Notes: generated by a model from the sequence alone, not told the origin. Shown: positions 18,901-28,728, counted from the first letter of the stretch. The stretch is 64,000 nucleotides of DNA from an uncultured Neglectibacter sp. (GCA_946554335.1 CAMNSA010000002.1:124001-188000), one strand, 5' to 3'. Numbers and translations: made by a program.

Positions 18901-21900
18901 TCACCCTTCCTCCGAAGGCGAGGCGGCACAGCGCGCGGCCTCTCCCATCAGCTTCAGCACCTCGTTAAGGGCGGAAACGGGCGCTTCATCTCCGATTTTT
19001 ACATTGATGTAGGGCCGGCTTCCGGCGCTTAAAAGGACCCGGCCGTTTAAGGCGGACAGCAGGCCGGAGATCTCCGAGAGCTCAAATTTCTTTTTGTACA
19101 GCAGAAGGTTTTCTCCCTGCTGCCTGACCTCCGTGATCCCCAAAGCAGAGGCGGTGTTGCGCAGCAGGGCAATGTCGATCAGCCCCGAAACGGCGGGGGG
19201 AGGGTCCCCGAACCGGTCGATGAGCTCGTCTGTCACATCCATAGCGTCCTCCCGACTGCGCACGGAGGCGATGCGCCGGTAAACCTCGAGGCGCAGGTTC
19301 AGGCTGTCGATATAGGATTCCGGAATATGGGCTTCCACCTGCAAGTCCAAAAGGCACTCGTCCTCCGTGGACTCCTGAGGCTCTTCGCCCTTCATCAGGC
19401 TCACCGCCTCGTTGAGCAGGCGGATATACATGTCGTACCCCACCGCCTCCATATGGCCGTGCTGCTCTCCGCCCAGAACATTTCCCGCGCCCCGGATCTC
19501 CAGGTCGCGCATGGCGATCTTAAATCCGGAACCGAACTCGGTGAATTCCCGGATGGCGGAAAGTCGCTTTTGGGAGATCTCGCTGAGAGATTTCTGGGGA
19601 GCGTAGGTGAGATAGGCATAGGCTCGGCGGCTGCTGCGTCCCACCCGGCCTCTGAGCTGGTGCAGCTGGGAAAGCCCCATGCGGTCGGCGTTTTCAATGA
19701 TCAGGGTGTTGGCGTTTTGCACATCCACGCCGGTTTCAATGATTGTGGTGCAGACCAGGATATCAATCTCGTGATCCAGAAGCCGCCTCCACACCTCGGA
19801 AAGCTCCTCCTCGTTCATTTTCCCGTGGCCCACGCCCACTCTGGCCTCCGGCAGGCTTTGGGAAAGGCGCGCCGCCGCCCGGTCAATGGAGGCCACATCG
19901 TTGTGCAGATAGTAGACCTGCCCGCCCCGCCGTAATTCTCTGCGGATGGCATCCAGGATCACGCCGTAATCAAATTCCATTACATAGGTCTGCACGGGGT
20001 GCCGGTCCAGCGGCGCCTCCTCGATGACGGACATGTCCCGGATCCCGGAGAGGGCCATGTTGAGGGTGCGGGGGATGGGAGTTGCGGAGAGAGTGAGCAC
20101 ATCGGCGCTTTTGCACAGCGACTTGAGCCGCTCCTTCTGGGCCACGCCGAAGCGCTGCTCCTCGTCGATGATCACCAGCCCCAGATCGTGAAACTTCACA
20201 TCCTTGGACACCAGACGGTGCGTGCCCACCACAATGTCGATGGAACCCCGGGAAAGCTTTTTTAAGATCTCCTCCTGCTGCTTGGGGGTGCGGAAGCGGG
20301 AGAGCAGCTCTGTATCGATCGGAAAGCCCTCCATCCGCCTGAGGATAGTCTGATAATGCTGCCAGGCCAAAATGGTGGTGGGCACCAAAAAGGCGCATTG
20401 CTTCCCGGCTGTGACGCATTTGAAGGCCGCCCTGAGGGCCACCTCTGTCTTGCCGAAGCCCACATCTCCGCACAGCAGGCGGTCCATGGGGGCAGAGCGC
20501 TCCATGTCGTCCTTGATCTCGTTGATGCAGCGAAGCTGGTCCTCTGTCTCCTCAAATTCAAAGCGCACCTCGAAATCGTGCTGCCATTCCCCGTCCGGCG
20601 GGAAGGCGAAGCCTTTTTCCTGCATGCGCTGGGCGTAGAGCTCAATGAGCTCTTTGGCAATGTTTTTTACCGCTGCCCGGACCTTGGCCTTCTGCCGCTG
20701 CCAGTCTGTTCCCCCCAGGCTGTGAAGCTTGAGGGCGGCGTCCTGCCTGGGACCAATGTATTTTGCCACCATGTCCAGCTGCGTCACCGGCACATACAGC
20801 GTGTCGCTTTTCGCGTAGCGCACCTTGATATAATCCTTGGTGATCCCGTTCATGGAAAGCTTGTGGATCCCCTCGAACACGCCGATGCCGTGGGCGGAAT
20901 GTACCACATAATCTCCGGGAGAAAGCTCGGAAAGGCTGGAGATCTCCTTCTGGTTCCTGTCCCGCTTCCGCTTGGCCTTCACCGGGGCGATCCTGCCGTG
21001 AGTGATGAGAGCGAAATTTGCTTCCGGCAGCTCGAAGCCCGCGGAGAGAGAGCCGCAGGTCACGGCCACCGTCCGCTTCGCGACCTGAGAGGGAGAATCC
21101 AGGAAAGCGGCGGGTAGTCCCGCGGACTTCAGGTCTTCCGCAAGGGTCTGTCCGGCGCGGGGTGTGGCGGAAAGCACCAGGCACGCCCTTCCCTGAGAGA
21201 GCAGAGCGGAAAGGTCCTCCCGCAATAGCCCGCTGTCCCCCGCCCAGGGAGAAAGCTGCTTTGCGGTCATGTTGACCAGCGTTTTCAAGGGGATCTCATA
21301 GCTGCCCCGCGCAAAGAGATCCAGAAAGACAGTCTGGCTTTCCTGGGCCTTTTGGAGGGCATATTCCCAGGTTTCGCAGTAGGTGTCAAGCCCCTTGCAC
21401 AGCACCCCTTCGGAAAGCAGGGCGGAGACATCCTCCCCCCACTGCAAAAGCGTGGTGCGCACCCGTTCCTTGAGTCGGTTCCCCTCCGAGAAAAACAGCA
21501 GATCCTCCTGTGAAAAATGGTCCAGCAAAGTGGCGGGGCGGTCGTAGATAAGAGAGATGAATTTATCGATAGAGCTCAAATGCAGCCCGTCCCGCAGCTT
21601 CTGGGCCTCTCCCAAAAGCACCTCCCGGGCCTTGGGAGCGGTTTTTCCCCGCAGGGTCTTTGACAGCTTTTCGATTTTCGCGGCCAGCTGGGCGGGGTGA
21701 TCCGCAATCACCTCCACGCAGGGGGCCAGGGTCACCGAATCCACCGTTTGGGTGCGCCGCTGCGTCTCCGGGTCAAAATAAGAGATGGAGTCGATCTCGT
21801 CTCCCCAGAATTCCACTCGCACGGGAGATTCGCCGCCCGGGGAGAAAAAGTCCACGATCCCGCCCCGGCGGCTGAATTGCCCGGCGCCCTCGATCTGATC

Positions 21901-22389
21901 CTCCCTGGTGTAGCCGCATTTGAGAAGCGCCTCGAGCAGCTCTTCCATGGAGAATTCCATGGCGGGGGTAAGAGTGAACAGACGCTCCTTGAGCTCTTCC
22001 GGCCCCAGGGTGTACTGCAAAGCGGAGTCGATGCAGGCGATGACACAGCTGCAGCCGCCGTTTTGAAGCCTGGAAAGCGCTTCCAGGCGAAGCCGTTCGT
22101 ACTCGTGGGAGACTCCGGCGCTGTCCCGCAGGCAGAAATCCCGGATGGGGTAAAGCACGGGCTGCTGCCCCAGGGCGGAAAGGTCCTCAAAAAAGCGCTG
22201 AGCCTCTCTTTCGTCAGCCGCCAGGATCAGCGCCCGCTTTCCGGTCGCCTCCAGCAAAGCGTGGATCAGGAGACATTTGTGTATGCCGGAAACGCCGGTC
22301 ACCGCGCCGGGAAGCGCGCCCGCTTGAGCGGACTTTTCCAGGCGGCGGTATTCGGCGTCCTCTCTCAGCGCGTGCAGAATAGCTCGCAT
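18901..22389 (-). CDS. mfd: Transcription-repair coupling factor Mfd
   Basis: The roughly 1162-residue translocase frees stalled RNA polymerase at DNA damage and recruits UvrA. Visible domains in order are a UvrB-like N-terminal half, an RNA-polymerase-interacting domain (LSPGDYVVHSAHGIGVFEGI), then RecG-like translocase motifs. Those motifs are Walker A GDVGFGKTEVALRAAF, DEEQRFGV, LSATPIPRTLNMAL and a QLRGRVGRS motif. I start at ATG 22389, after AGGAGG; the track adds six residues. Length is normal for the family. It lies between pth and the foldase gene on the same strand. Confidence 0.96.
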   Translation of the reverse strand: MRAILHALREDAEYRRLEKSAQAGALPGAVTGVSGIHKCLLIHALLEATGKRALILAADEREAQRFFEDLSALGQQPVLYPIRDFCLRDSAGVSHEYERLRLEALSRLQNGGCSCVIACIDSALQYTLGPEELKERLFTLTPAMEFSMEELLEALLKCGYTREDQIEGAGQFSRRGGIVDFFSPGGESPVRVEFWGDEIDSISYFDPETQRRTQTVDSVTLAPCVEVIADHPAQLAAKIEKLSKTLRGKTAPKAREVLLGEAQKLRDGLHLSSIDKFISLIYDRPATLLDHFSQEDLLFFSEGNRLKERVRTTLLQWGEDVSALLSEGVLCKGLDTYCETWEYALQKAQESQTVFLDLFARGSYEIPLKTLVNMTAKQLSPWAGDSGLLREDLSALLSQGRACLVLSATPRAGQTLAEDLKSAGLPAAFLDSPSQVAKRTVAVTCGSLSAGFELPEANFALITHGRIAPVKAKRKRDRNQKEISSLSELSPGDYVVHSAHGIGVFEGIHKLSMNGITKDYIKVRYAKSDTLYVPVTQLDMVAKYIGPRQDAALKLHSLGGTDWQRQKAKVRAAVKNIAKELIELYAQRMQEKGFAFPPDGEWQHDFEVRFEFEETEDQLRCINEIKDDMERSAPMDRLLCGDVGFGKTEVALRAAFKCVTAGKQCAFLVPTTILAWQHYQTILRRMEGFPIDTELLSRFRTPKQQEEILKKLSRGSIDIVVGTHRLVSKDVKFHDLGLVIIDEEQRFGVAQKERLKSLCKSADVLTLSATPIPRTLNMALSGIRDMSVIEEAPLDRHPVQTYVMEFDYGVILDAIRRELRRGGQVYYLHNDVASIDRAAARLSQSLPEARVGVGHGKMNEEELSEVWRRLLDHEIDILVCTTIIETGVDVQNANTLIIENADRMGLSQLHQLRGRVGRSSRRAYAYLTYAPQKSLSEISQKRLSAIREFTEFGSGFKIAMRDLEIRGAGNVLGGEQHGHMEAVGYDMYIRLLNEAVSLMKGEEPQESTEDECLLDLQVEAHIPESYIDSLNLRLEVYRRIASVRSREDAMDVTDELIDRFGDPPPAVSGLIDIALLRNTASALGITEVRQQGENLLLYKKKFELSEISGLLSALNGRVLLSAGSRPYINVKIGDEAPVSALNEVLKLMGEAARCAASPSEEG

Positions 22390-22440
22390 CCAAATTCCTC
22401 CTGTCACGAAAATCTCTTGAGGCTGTCTGACGGAAAGTAT

Positions 22441-23046
22441 CTAATTATATAGATTCATGGCCTCGTCTGTCCTGCCCGCGGCGATGAGCTTTGCCGCCTC
22501 GCAGGCGTCGCCCAGCGCCTGGGAAAGCCGCTCCCCCTCTTCCCGGGTGAAGCGGGAAAGCACCCAGTCCGCCAGATTATAATCGGGATGGGGCTTTTCT
22601 CCGATGCCCAGCTTGATACGGGGGAACTGATCAGAGCCGCTCAGATAGATGATATTCTTCATGCCGTTGTGCCCGCCGTCGCTTCCCTTGCGGCGGATGC
22701 GCAGCTTGCCCACGGGCAGGTTGATGTCGTCAAACAGGATCAGCACCTGGGAGGGGGGGAGCTTGTAAAAATCCATGGCGGCCTTGACGGAGCGGCCGCT
22801 TTCATTCATAAAGGTGGAGGGCTTGAGCAGGAGGACATGCTTTCCTTCCAGCATCCCCTCTCCGCACAGCCCCTGAAAGCGCAGGCGGTTCACCTTGATC
22901 CCCAGCTTCTCGCTTAGGGCGTCTACGCCCAAAAATCCGGCGTTGTGCCGGGTGTTTTCATATTGCTTGCCCGGATTCCCCAAGCCCGCTATGAGAAAGG
23001 AAACAGGGCCGGAGGGGGCGGGCTTTTTCTTCCAAAAATCCAACAT
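22441..23046 (-). CDS. pth: Peptidyl-tRNA hydrolase
   Basis: Pth recycles peptidyl-tRNA released from stalled ribosomes. The 201-residue protein carries GLGNPGKQYENTRHNAGF (catalytic His in TRHN), the substrate loop LLLKPSTFMNESG, LILFDDINLP with the key Asp, and SDGGHNGMKNI. A short extra N-terminus (LDFWKKKPAPSGP) precedes the core. The AAGGAG site is about 12 bases from the ATG, which is long. The pth-mfd order is common in Firmicutes. Confidence 0.96.
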   Translation of the reverse strand: MLDFWKKKPAPSGPVSFLIAGLGNPGKQYENTRHNAGFLGVDALSEKLGIKVNRLRFQGLCGEGMLEGKHVLLLKPSTFMNESGRSVKAAMDFYKLPPSQVLILFDDINLPVGKLRIRRKGSDGGHNGMKNIIYLSGSDQFPRIKLGIGEKPHPDYNLADWVLSRFTREEGERLSQALGDACEAAKLIAAGRTDEAMNLYN

Positions 23047-23125
23047 AGATAGAAAGGGCTCCTTTCAAAAGGAAAGTACTAAAGGGCGGGAGAGGAGCCC
23101 CCCGCCCGCCTTGTGCCGACTTTCT

Positions 23126-23153
23126 ATTATACACGGCGCCGTTTTTTTTTCAA
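23126..23153 (-). promoter_or_regulatory. Promoter of the pth-mfd-lipoprotein group
   Basis: Minus-strand TTGAAA and TATAAT are separated by 16 bases, about 80 bases upstream of pth. The transcribed leader contains a GGGCGGG/CCCGCCC hairpin. Confidence 0.65.
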
Positions 23154-23407
23154 GGGGAAAAGAACTTGTCCATAGGGAGAAATTTTCTCAAAGGCGTATC
23201 AAAGAGCTGATTCGGAAAAGATTTTTAAAGAAATCTCTCAAAAAAATGGAAATTCTCTCTTTTGCCTATGGAAGTTTTTGAAATTATTTGTTATAATTTC
23301 CCTTGACAGCCGTGAAAGGACAGGCTTTTGCCACCAAAACGGTTTCTTCTGCTGTCAACCCGGAAGCACTTCGGTCCGGTTGAAACATTTTTAGGAGGTT
23401 GTTACCA
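23154..23407 (+). other. Leader and promoter region of ppdK
   Basis: No coding sequence is seen. TTATAAT near 23289-23295 may be a -10 box, but I find no good -35 at a normal distance. Between it and the AGGAGG site there are short inverted repeats (GACAGC with GCTGTC, CCGGA with TCCGG), which suggests a structured leader. No known riboswitch consensus is recognised. Confidence 0.4.
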
Positions 23408-26044
23408 ATGAGCCACAAGTATGTTTACCTGTTCAGCGAGGGCGATGCGTCCATGCGGGAACTTCTTGGCGGCAAGGGCGCGAACCTTGCAGAGATGACC
23501 AAGATCGGCCTTCCCGTTCCTCAGGGCTTCACCATCAGCACGGAAGCCTGCACGCAGTATTACGAAGACGGAAGAAAAATCAATGATGAGATTCAGGCCC
23601 AGATCATGGAGTATGTGGGCAAGATGGAAGAGATCACCGGCAAAAAATTCGGCGATAAGGAAAATCCCCTTCTGGTCTCCGTGCGCTCCGGCGCCCGCGC
23701 CTCCATGCCCGGTATGATGGACACCATCCTGAATCTGGGACTGAATGAGGAAGTGGTAGAGGTCATGGCCCAGATGTCCGGCAATCCCCGTTGGGCTTAC
23801 GACTGCTACAGAAGATTCATTCAGATGTATTCCGACGTGGTCATGGAAGTGGGCAAGAAGTATTTTGAGCAGCTCATCGACGAGATGAAGGAGAAGAAGG
23901 GCGTCACGCAGGATACCGAATTGACTGCCGAAGATCTGAAGGAGCTGGCAAACCAGTTCAAGGCGGAGTACAAGTCCAAGATCGGCGAAGACTTCCCCAC
24001 GGATCCGGTAGAGCAGCTCATGGGCGCGGTCAAGGCCGTGTTCCGTTCCTGGGACAACCCCCGCGCCAATGTGTACCGTATGATGAACGAGATCCCCTAT
24101 TCCTGGGGCACCGCGGTCAACGTACAGATGATGGCCTTCGGCAACATGGGCGATGACTGCGGCACAGGCGTTGCCTTTACCCGCGATCCTGCTACCGGCG
24201 AGAAGAAGCTGATGGGCGAGTTCCTCACCAACGCTCAGGGCGAAGACGTGGTGGCCGGTGTGCGCACCCCTATGCCCATCGCTCAGATGGCCGAGAAGTT
24301 CCCCGAGGCCTTTGCTCAGTTCCAGGAGGTCTGTAAGACCCTGGAGGACCACTACAAGGATATGCAGGATATGGAGTTCACCGTAGAGCACGGCAAGCTT
24401 TACATGCTGCAGACCAGAAATGGCAAGCGTACCGCCACCGCCGCCATCAAGATCGCCTGCGATCTCATTGACGAGGGCATGAAGACGGAAGAGGACGCCC
24501 TGCTGATGATCGATCCCAAGCAGCTGGACGCCTTGCTGCATCCCCAGTTTGACCAGAAGGCTTTGAAGGCCGCCACTCCCGTGGCCAGCGCTCTGGCCGC
24601 CTCTCCCGGAGCCGCCTGCGGCAAGATCGTTTTCACCGCTGAGGACGCTGTAGAGCAGGGACAGAAGGGCGAGAAGGTCGTTCTGGTTCGTCTGGAAACC
24701 TCTCCTGAGGATATTGAGGGTATGCATTATGCTCAGGGTATTCTCACTGTGCGCGGCGGCATGACCAGCCACGCCGCTGTTGTGGCCCGCGGCATGGGCA
24801 CCTGCTGCGTTTCCGGCTGCGGCGCCATCAAGATGGACGAGGCCAACAAGAAGTTTGAGCTCAACGGCCGCACCTATCACGAGGGCGACTATCTCTCTTT
24901 GGACGGCACCACCGGCAATATTTACGGTGAGGCGATCCCCACTGTTCCTGCTTCCACTGAGGGCGGCTATTTCGGCCGTATTATGGAGCTTTCCGATAAG
25001 TACCGCCAGCTGGAGGTCCGCACCAATGCCGATACTCCCAAGGACGCTCAGCAGGCCGCTTCCTTCGGCGCTCAGGGCATCGGCCTGTGCCGTACCGAGC
25101 ACATGTTCTTCGATCCTGACCGTATCGCTGCCATCCGTGAGATGATCTGCTCTGATACGGTAGAGCAGAGAACGGCGGCTCTTGCCAAGCTGGAGCCCAT
25201 GCAGCAGGGCGACTTTGAGAAGCTGTATGAGGCCATGGAAGGCAAGCATGTAAACATCCGCTTCCTGGATCCCCCGCTGCACGAGTTCGTTCCCACCGAG
25301 GAAAAGGACATCGAGCTGCTGGCCAAGACCCAGGGCAAGACGGTGGACGACATCAAGGCGATCATCGCTTCTCTCCATGAGTTTAACCCCATGATGGGCC
25401 ACCGCGGCTGCCGTCTGGCTGTCACCTATCCTGAGATCGCTGCCATGCAGACCGAGGCCGTGATCAAGGCCGCCATCAATGTGAACAAAGCTCATCCCCA
25501 GTGGAACATCGTGCCTGAGATCATGATCCCCCTGGTAGGCGAAGTCAAGGAGCTGAAGTTCGTCAAGAAGACCGTCACCGAGACCGCTGACCGGATCATT
25601 GCCGAGGCCGGCTCCAACCTGAAGTACAAGGTGGGCACCATGATCGAGATCCCCCGTGCCGCTCTTACCGCCGACAAGATCGCGGAAGAGGCCGAGTTCT
25701 TCTCCTTCGGCACCAACGACCTGACTCAGATGACCTTTGGCTTCTCCAGAGACGACGCAGGCAAGTTCCTGGGCTCTTATTATGAGAATAAGATCTACGA
25801 GAACGATCCCTTTGCCCGTCTGGATCAGGAGGGCGTTGGCCAGCTGGTCAAGATGGCCTCCGAAAAGGGCAAGAGCGTTCGTCCCGACATCATTCTGGGT
25901 ATCTGCGGCGAGCACGGCGGCGACCCGACTACCATCGAGTTCTGCCACAATGTAGGCCTGACCTATGTTTCCTGCTCTCCCTTCCGTGTACCGATCGCCC
26001 GTCTGGCTGCTGCCCAGGCCGCGATCAAGAACCCCAGAAAGTAA
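23408..26044 (+). CDS. ppdK: Pyruvate, phosphate dikinase
   Basis: PPDK interconverts pyruvate + ATP + Pi with PEP + AMP + PPi, often running glycolytically in anaerobes. The 878-residue protein has an N-terminal ATP-grasp part (GGKGANLAEM, SVRSGARASMPGMMDT), the swivelling phosphohistidine domain (GGMTSHAAVVARGMG) and a C-terminal PEP barrel (SFGTNDLTQMTFG, catalytic Cys in GICGEHGGDP). The start is ATG 23408 after AGGAGG. Codon use is strongly biased to C-ending codons, unlike its neighbours, which fits very high expression. A strong terminator follows. Confidence 0.97.
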   Translation: MSHKYVYLFSEGDASMRELLGGKGANLAEMTKIGLPVPQGFTISTEACTQYYEDGRKINDEIQAQIMEYVGKMEEITGKKFGDKENPLLVSVRSGARASMPGMMDTILNLGLNEEVVEVMAQMSGNPRWAYDCYRRFIQMYSDVVMEVGKKYFEQLIDEMKEKKGVTQDTELTAEDLKELANQFKAEYKSKIGEDFPTDPVEQLMGAVKAVFRSWDNPRANVYRMMNEIPYSWGTAVNVQMMAFGNMGDDCGTGVAFTRDPATGEKKLMGEFLTNAQGEDVVAGVRTPMPIAQMAEKFPEAFAQFQEVCKTLEDHYKDMQDMEFTVEHGKLYMLQTRNGKRTATAAIKIACDLIDEGMKTEEDALLMIDPKQLDALLHPQFDQKALKAATPVASALAASPGAACGKIVFTAEDAVEQGQKGEKVVLVRLETSPEDIEGMHYAQGILTVRGGMTSHAAVVARGMGTCCVSGCGAIKMDEANKKFELNGRTYHEGDYLSLDGTTGNIYGEAIPTVPASTEGGYFGRIMELSDKYRQLEVRTNADTPKDAQQAASFGAQGIGLCRTEHMFFDPDRIAAIREMICSDTVEQRTAALAKLEPMQQGDFEKLYEAMEGKHVNIRFLDPPLHEFVPTEEKDIELLAKTQGKTVDDIKAIIASLHEFNPMMGHRGCRLAVTYPEIAAMQTEAVIKAAINVNKAHPQWNIVPEIMIPLVGEVKELKFVKKTVTETADRIIAEAGSNLKYKVGTMIEIPRAALTADKIAEEAEFFSFGTNDLTQMTFGFSRDDAGKFLGSYYENKIYENDPFARLDQEGVGQLVKMASEKGKSVRPDIILGICGEHGGDPTTIEFCHNVGLTYVSCSPFRVPIARLAAAQAAIKNPRK

Positions 26045-26085
26045 TTTGAAATATCCGGAAAGCTTTCCGGAAAATTTACAGCTGA

Positions 26086-26122
26086 AAAAGCCTTGCGGAA
26101 GAAATTCCGCGAGGCTTTTTTG
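26086..26122 (+). terminator. Terminator of ppdK
   Basis: AAAAGCCTTGCGGAA pairs with TTCCGCGAGGCTTTT around GAAA and runs into six Ts. Confidence 0.92.
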
Positions 26123-26212
26123 ACAGGCAAACTTTGTTGGTGAGAGCTTGATCTGTTTTGTTGATAGCGGGTCCGGGACGGCTGTTCCTTTTCTCTGGAC
26201 GAGGAGGATGAG

Positions 26213-26347
26213 ATGGAGAATATTGTGGTGGAAAGGGGGATCGTCAACAGCACTTTGGCAGACCGGTTCAGTTCCAACTCCAACTGTACCAGAGGGCAGA
26301 TCGTCACCTTCCTCTATCGCGGCGCGGGAGAAAACGAAGCGGAATGA
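26213..26347 (+). pseudogene. Remnant of an S-layer homology (SLH) domain
   Basis: A 44-codon frame absent from the ORF track reads ...ERGIVNSTLADRFSSNSN followed by CTRGQIVTFLYRGAGE, the end of an SLH domain, which anchors surface proteins to wall polymers. It starts just after GAGGAGGATG but lacks the rest of any surface protein, and an in-frame stop lies at 26165. It looks like the eroded 3-prime end of a lost surface-protein gene, though a translated mini-protein cannot be excluded. Confidence 0.7.
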
Positions 26348-26353
26348 TCGTCT

Positions 26354-26390
26354 GGAAAAGGATCCAGTAAAACCGGATCCTTTTCCCTTC
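26354..26390 (+). terminator. Terminator after the SLH remnant
   Basis: GGAAAAGGATCC and GGATCCTTTTCC form a 12-bp perfect stem around nine bases, ending in a short pyrimidine run. Its presence supports a former transcription unit ending here. Confidence 0.7.
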
Positions 26391-26440
26391 AGTTGAGAAT
26401 TCCCAAAACCACCCTGACCGTCCTGCGAGCGCCGAAAAGG

Positions 26441-26469
26441 TTGACACAATGGAATTTTCCCGATATACT
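26441..26469 (+). promoter_or_regulatory. Sigma-A promoter for the phosphopantetheinyl transferase operon
   Basis: TTGACA and TATACT are separated by 17 bases, about 100 bases before the start codon. Confidence 0.8.
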
Positions 26470-26567
26470 GAGCCCGGATGGGCTCAAAGAAGCTTCTGTA
26501 CGCGCCCAGGAAGGGAAATACCCGGAAAAGCGCAAAGGGAAAAATCAGGACCTGTGGAGGAACCAAT

Positions 26568-27173
26568 TTGATTTATTATACAAAGTTCTCTCTTCCGGCT
26601 GCTCCAAAGGAGAAGAGCAGGCAGGAGAGACAGATCAGCAGGGCGCTGTTCCGCTTTGTCCTGTCCCGGCGGCTTCCGTTCTGTGGGAACGAGCCGTTGG
26701 AACAGCTTTTGGTTCGGGGAGAACACGGGAAGCCCTTTTTGAAGGGAAATCCCTTCTACTTCAACCTCTCTCATTCCGGCGGACTGGTCCTGTGCGCAGC
26801 GGAGGATGTGCCGGTGGGAGTGGATGTGGAAAAGCGCCGCTCCTTTTCTGAGAAGCTGATGGAGCGTATCTGCACCCCGGGAGAACGGGCTCTGGCGGAA
26901 AGTGGGGGCGACCGGGACAGAGCTCTTACCCAGCTTTGGACCATGAAGGAAAGCTATATGAAGTACACGGGGAAAGGCTTCGCCCAGGGGATCCTTTCCA
27001 CAGAGTTTTCCAGCCTGGGAGACCGCCCCGCACTGCGCTCCGGGGACGCCTTTTTCGTTTCCCGGGAGCTTTCCGGGGCATTTTTGACCCTGTGTACCGG
27101 GGAACCCGTGGAGCTTTTTCTGGAGCAGGTGAGCTCCAAGGAGCTGTCTCCTTTTTTGGAGGATAGAAGATAA
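26568..27173 (+). CDS. Sfp-type 4-prime-phosphopantetheinyl transferase
   Basis: The enzyme transfers the phosphopantetheine arm of CoA onto carrier proteins. The 201-residue protein holds the family motifs FNLSHSGG, VGVDVEKRR (Mg-binding Asp and Glu) and LWTMKESYMKYTGKG. I start at TTG 26568, seven bases after GGAGG. The track start at 26478 would add a 30-residue basic leader overlapping the promoter region. No polyketide or peptide synthetase is nearby, so it may serve fatty-acid ACP or an unlinked pathway. Confidence 0.9.
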   Translation: MIYYTKFSLPAAPKEKSRQERQISRALFRFVLSRRLPFCGNEPLEQLLVRGEHGKPFLKGNPFYFNLSHSGGLVLCAAEDVPVGVDVEKRRSFSEKLMERICTPGERALAESGGDRDRALTQLWTMKESYMKYTGKGFAQGILSTEFSSLGDRPALRSGDAFFVSRELSGAFLTLCTGEPVELFLEQVSSKELSPFLEDRR

Positions 27174-27250
27174 GGACAGCTGTCCTGCATAAATCACCGA
27201 TCCCTCTCATATCTATCTACAACTTGATTCTCAGAGAGGAACGGTGAAAA

Positions 27251-27898
27251 ATGGTCGTATCGCTGAAAGCCAATAAAAAACGGATCCTTGCCTTTGTGCT
27301 GCTGGCGGCAGTGGTGGTGGGAGCATGGATCTTCCTGAAAGGAAGAGACACACAGGAGACAGAGAAGCAGACCTTCCCCGGAGGAAGCAATGAGGAGAGG
27401 GTCAGCTTTCTCAAGAGCTTTGGATGGGAGATCGACACAGACCCGGCCGAGACCAGAGAGGTGATGATCCCGGCAGAGTTTAACGATGTGTATACCACTT
27501 ATAATGTGATGCAGAAGGCTCAGGGATTCGACTTGAAGCCCTACGCGGGGCAGGTCTGTACCCAGTATAAGTATAAGGTGAATAACTACCCGGGAGAGAC
27601 GGAAGTATACGCCACTTTGCTGGTGTACGGAGAGATGATCATAGGCGGAGACCTTGCTTGTGCCGAGGTGGATGGCTTTATGCACGGCTTTGCTTCCGAC
27701 AGCGCCCGGTACGGCGAGACCGAAAACCGGGGAAGCGTTTCTCAAAAGAGCGGGGACGCTTCCTCTCAACTGATGGAAAGCAGCGCCTCCTCCGGCATCG
27801 TTTCCGAAATGGGAGAGGAGACCTCCGCTCCCGGGGAAAGCGCTGTGGAGTCCACAGCAGGAGAGGCCCTTTCCGAGGAAGCTTTCCCTACGGACTGA
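27251..27898 (+). CDS. DUF4830 membrane-anchored protein
   Basis: The 215-residue product has one N-terminal membrane helix (residues about 10-30). An extracytoplasmic DUF4830 domain follows, with FLKSFGWEID, VMIPAEFNDVYTTYN, GFDLKPYAG and GGDLACAEVDGFMHG. The last 65 residues are Ser/Glu-rich low complexity. Function is unknown; the domain is found widely in Clostridia as short exported proteins. It is co-oriented with the genes on either side. Confidence 0.85.
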   Translation: MVVSLKANKKRILAFVLLAAVVVGAWIFLKGRDTQETEKQTFPGGSNEERVSFLKSFGWEIDTDPAETREVMIPAEFNDVYTTYNVMQKAQGFDLKPYAGQVCTQYKYKVNNYPGETEVYATLLVYGEMIIGGDLACAEVDGFMHGFASDSARYGETENRGSVSQKSGDASSQLMESSASSGIVSEMGEETSAPGESAVESTAGEALSEEAFPTD

Positions 27899-28008
27899 GG
27901 GAATTATCCTGAAAATACAAATTCTTGAGGGCGGAGCAGGCCTCTTCTTTGAAAACGGGAGGCCTGTTTTGCCGGAATTCCCGGGAAAAGAAAAAAGAGG
28001 AAAAAGAA

Positions 28009-28728
28009 ATGGAGCGACTGGACAAATTTCTCACTTCGCAAAATATCTGTACCAGGAAAGAGACCGCGCAGCTGGTCAAAAAAGGGCTGGTGACGGTAGA
28101 CGGCGTTTGCGCGAAAGACCCCGGCCAGAAGCTGGATCCGGAGCAAAGCCGGGTCACGGTGGAGGGAAAGGAAATTGCTTACCGCCGGCGTCTTTACCTG
28201 ATGATGAATAAGCCTCGAGGCGTTCTTTCCGCCTCTCAGGACAAGCAGAGGAAAACGGTGCTGGACCTGCTTCCGCCCGAGCTGTTCCGCAGAGGTCTTT
28301 TCCCGGCCGGCAGACTGGACAAGGACACCACGGGCCTGATGCTCATCACAGACGACGGCGAGCTTGCCCACCGGATGCTCTCCCCCAAAAGCCATGTGTA
28401 TAAGCGCTATGAGGCGAGGTTGTCAAAAAGGGTCTCCCAGGAGGATATCGCAGCCTTTGAAAAAGGGATTTCACAGGGAGGAGAAGCTTTTGCTCCGGCA
28501 CGGCTTTGGGCCGAGGACACCCCCAATGGGCCGGGCGCCATCGTCGAGATCCGGGAGGGGAAATTTCATCAGATCAAGCGGATGTTCGAGGCCAGAGACA
28601 ATCGGGTGCTCACACTGAAAAGACTCAAGATAGGGGGGCTCTCTCTGGACGATACACTAGGGGAAGGGGAGGTAAGGGTCCTCAGCGAGGCGGAAGTGAA
28701 ACAAATATTCGATGGCAAATTATACTAA
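28009..28728 (+). CDS. RsuA-family ribosomal pseudouridine synthase
   Basis: The 239-residue enzyme has an N-terminal S4 RNA-binding domain (RLDKFLTSQNICTRKETAQL). A catalytic domain follows with the active-site Asp in AGRLDKDTTGLMLIT and the C-terminal EGKFHQIKRMFEA. It converts a uridine in rRNA to pseudouridine; the likely target is 16S rRNA by resemblance to RsuA. ATG 28009 follows AGAGG at eight bases; the upstream track extension is not supported. Confidence 0.92.
   Translation: MERLDKFLTSQNICTRKETAQLVKKGLVTVDGVCAKDPGQKLDPEQSRVTVEGKEIAYRRRLYLMMNKPRGVLSASQDKQRKTVLDLLPPELFRRGLFPAGRLDKDTTGLMLITDDGELAHRMLSPKSHVYKRYEARLSKRVSQEDIAAFEKGISQGGEAFAPARLWAEDTPNGPGAIVEIREGKFHQIKRMFEARDNRVLTLKRLKIGGLSLDDTLGEGEVRVLSEAEVKQIFDGKLY

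Noticed and set aside
23402-26566. 1054-codon minus-strand ORF across ppdK
   Set aside because: It is antisense to a clear PPDK gene with strong codon bias, which keeps the opposite frame free of stops. Its translation has no family motif.
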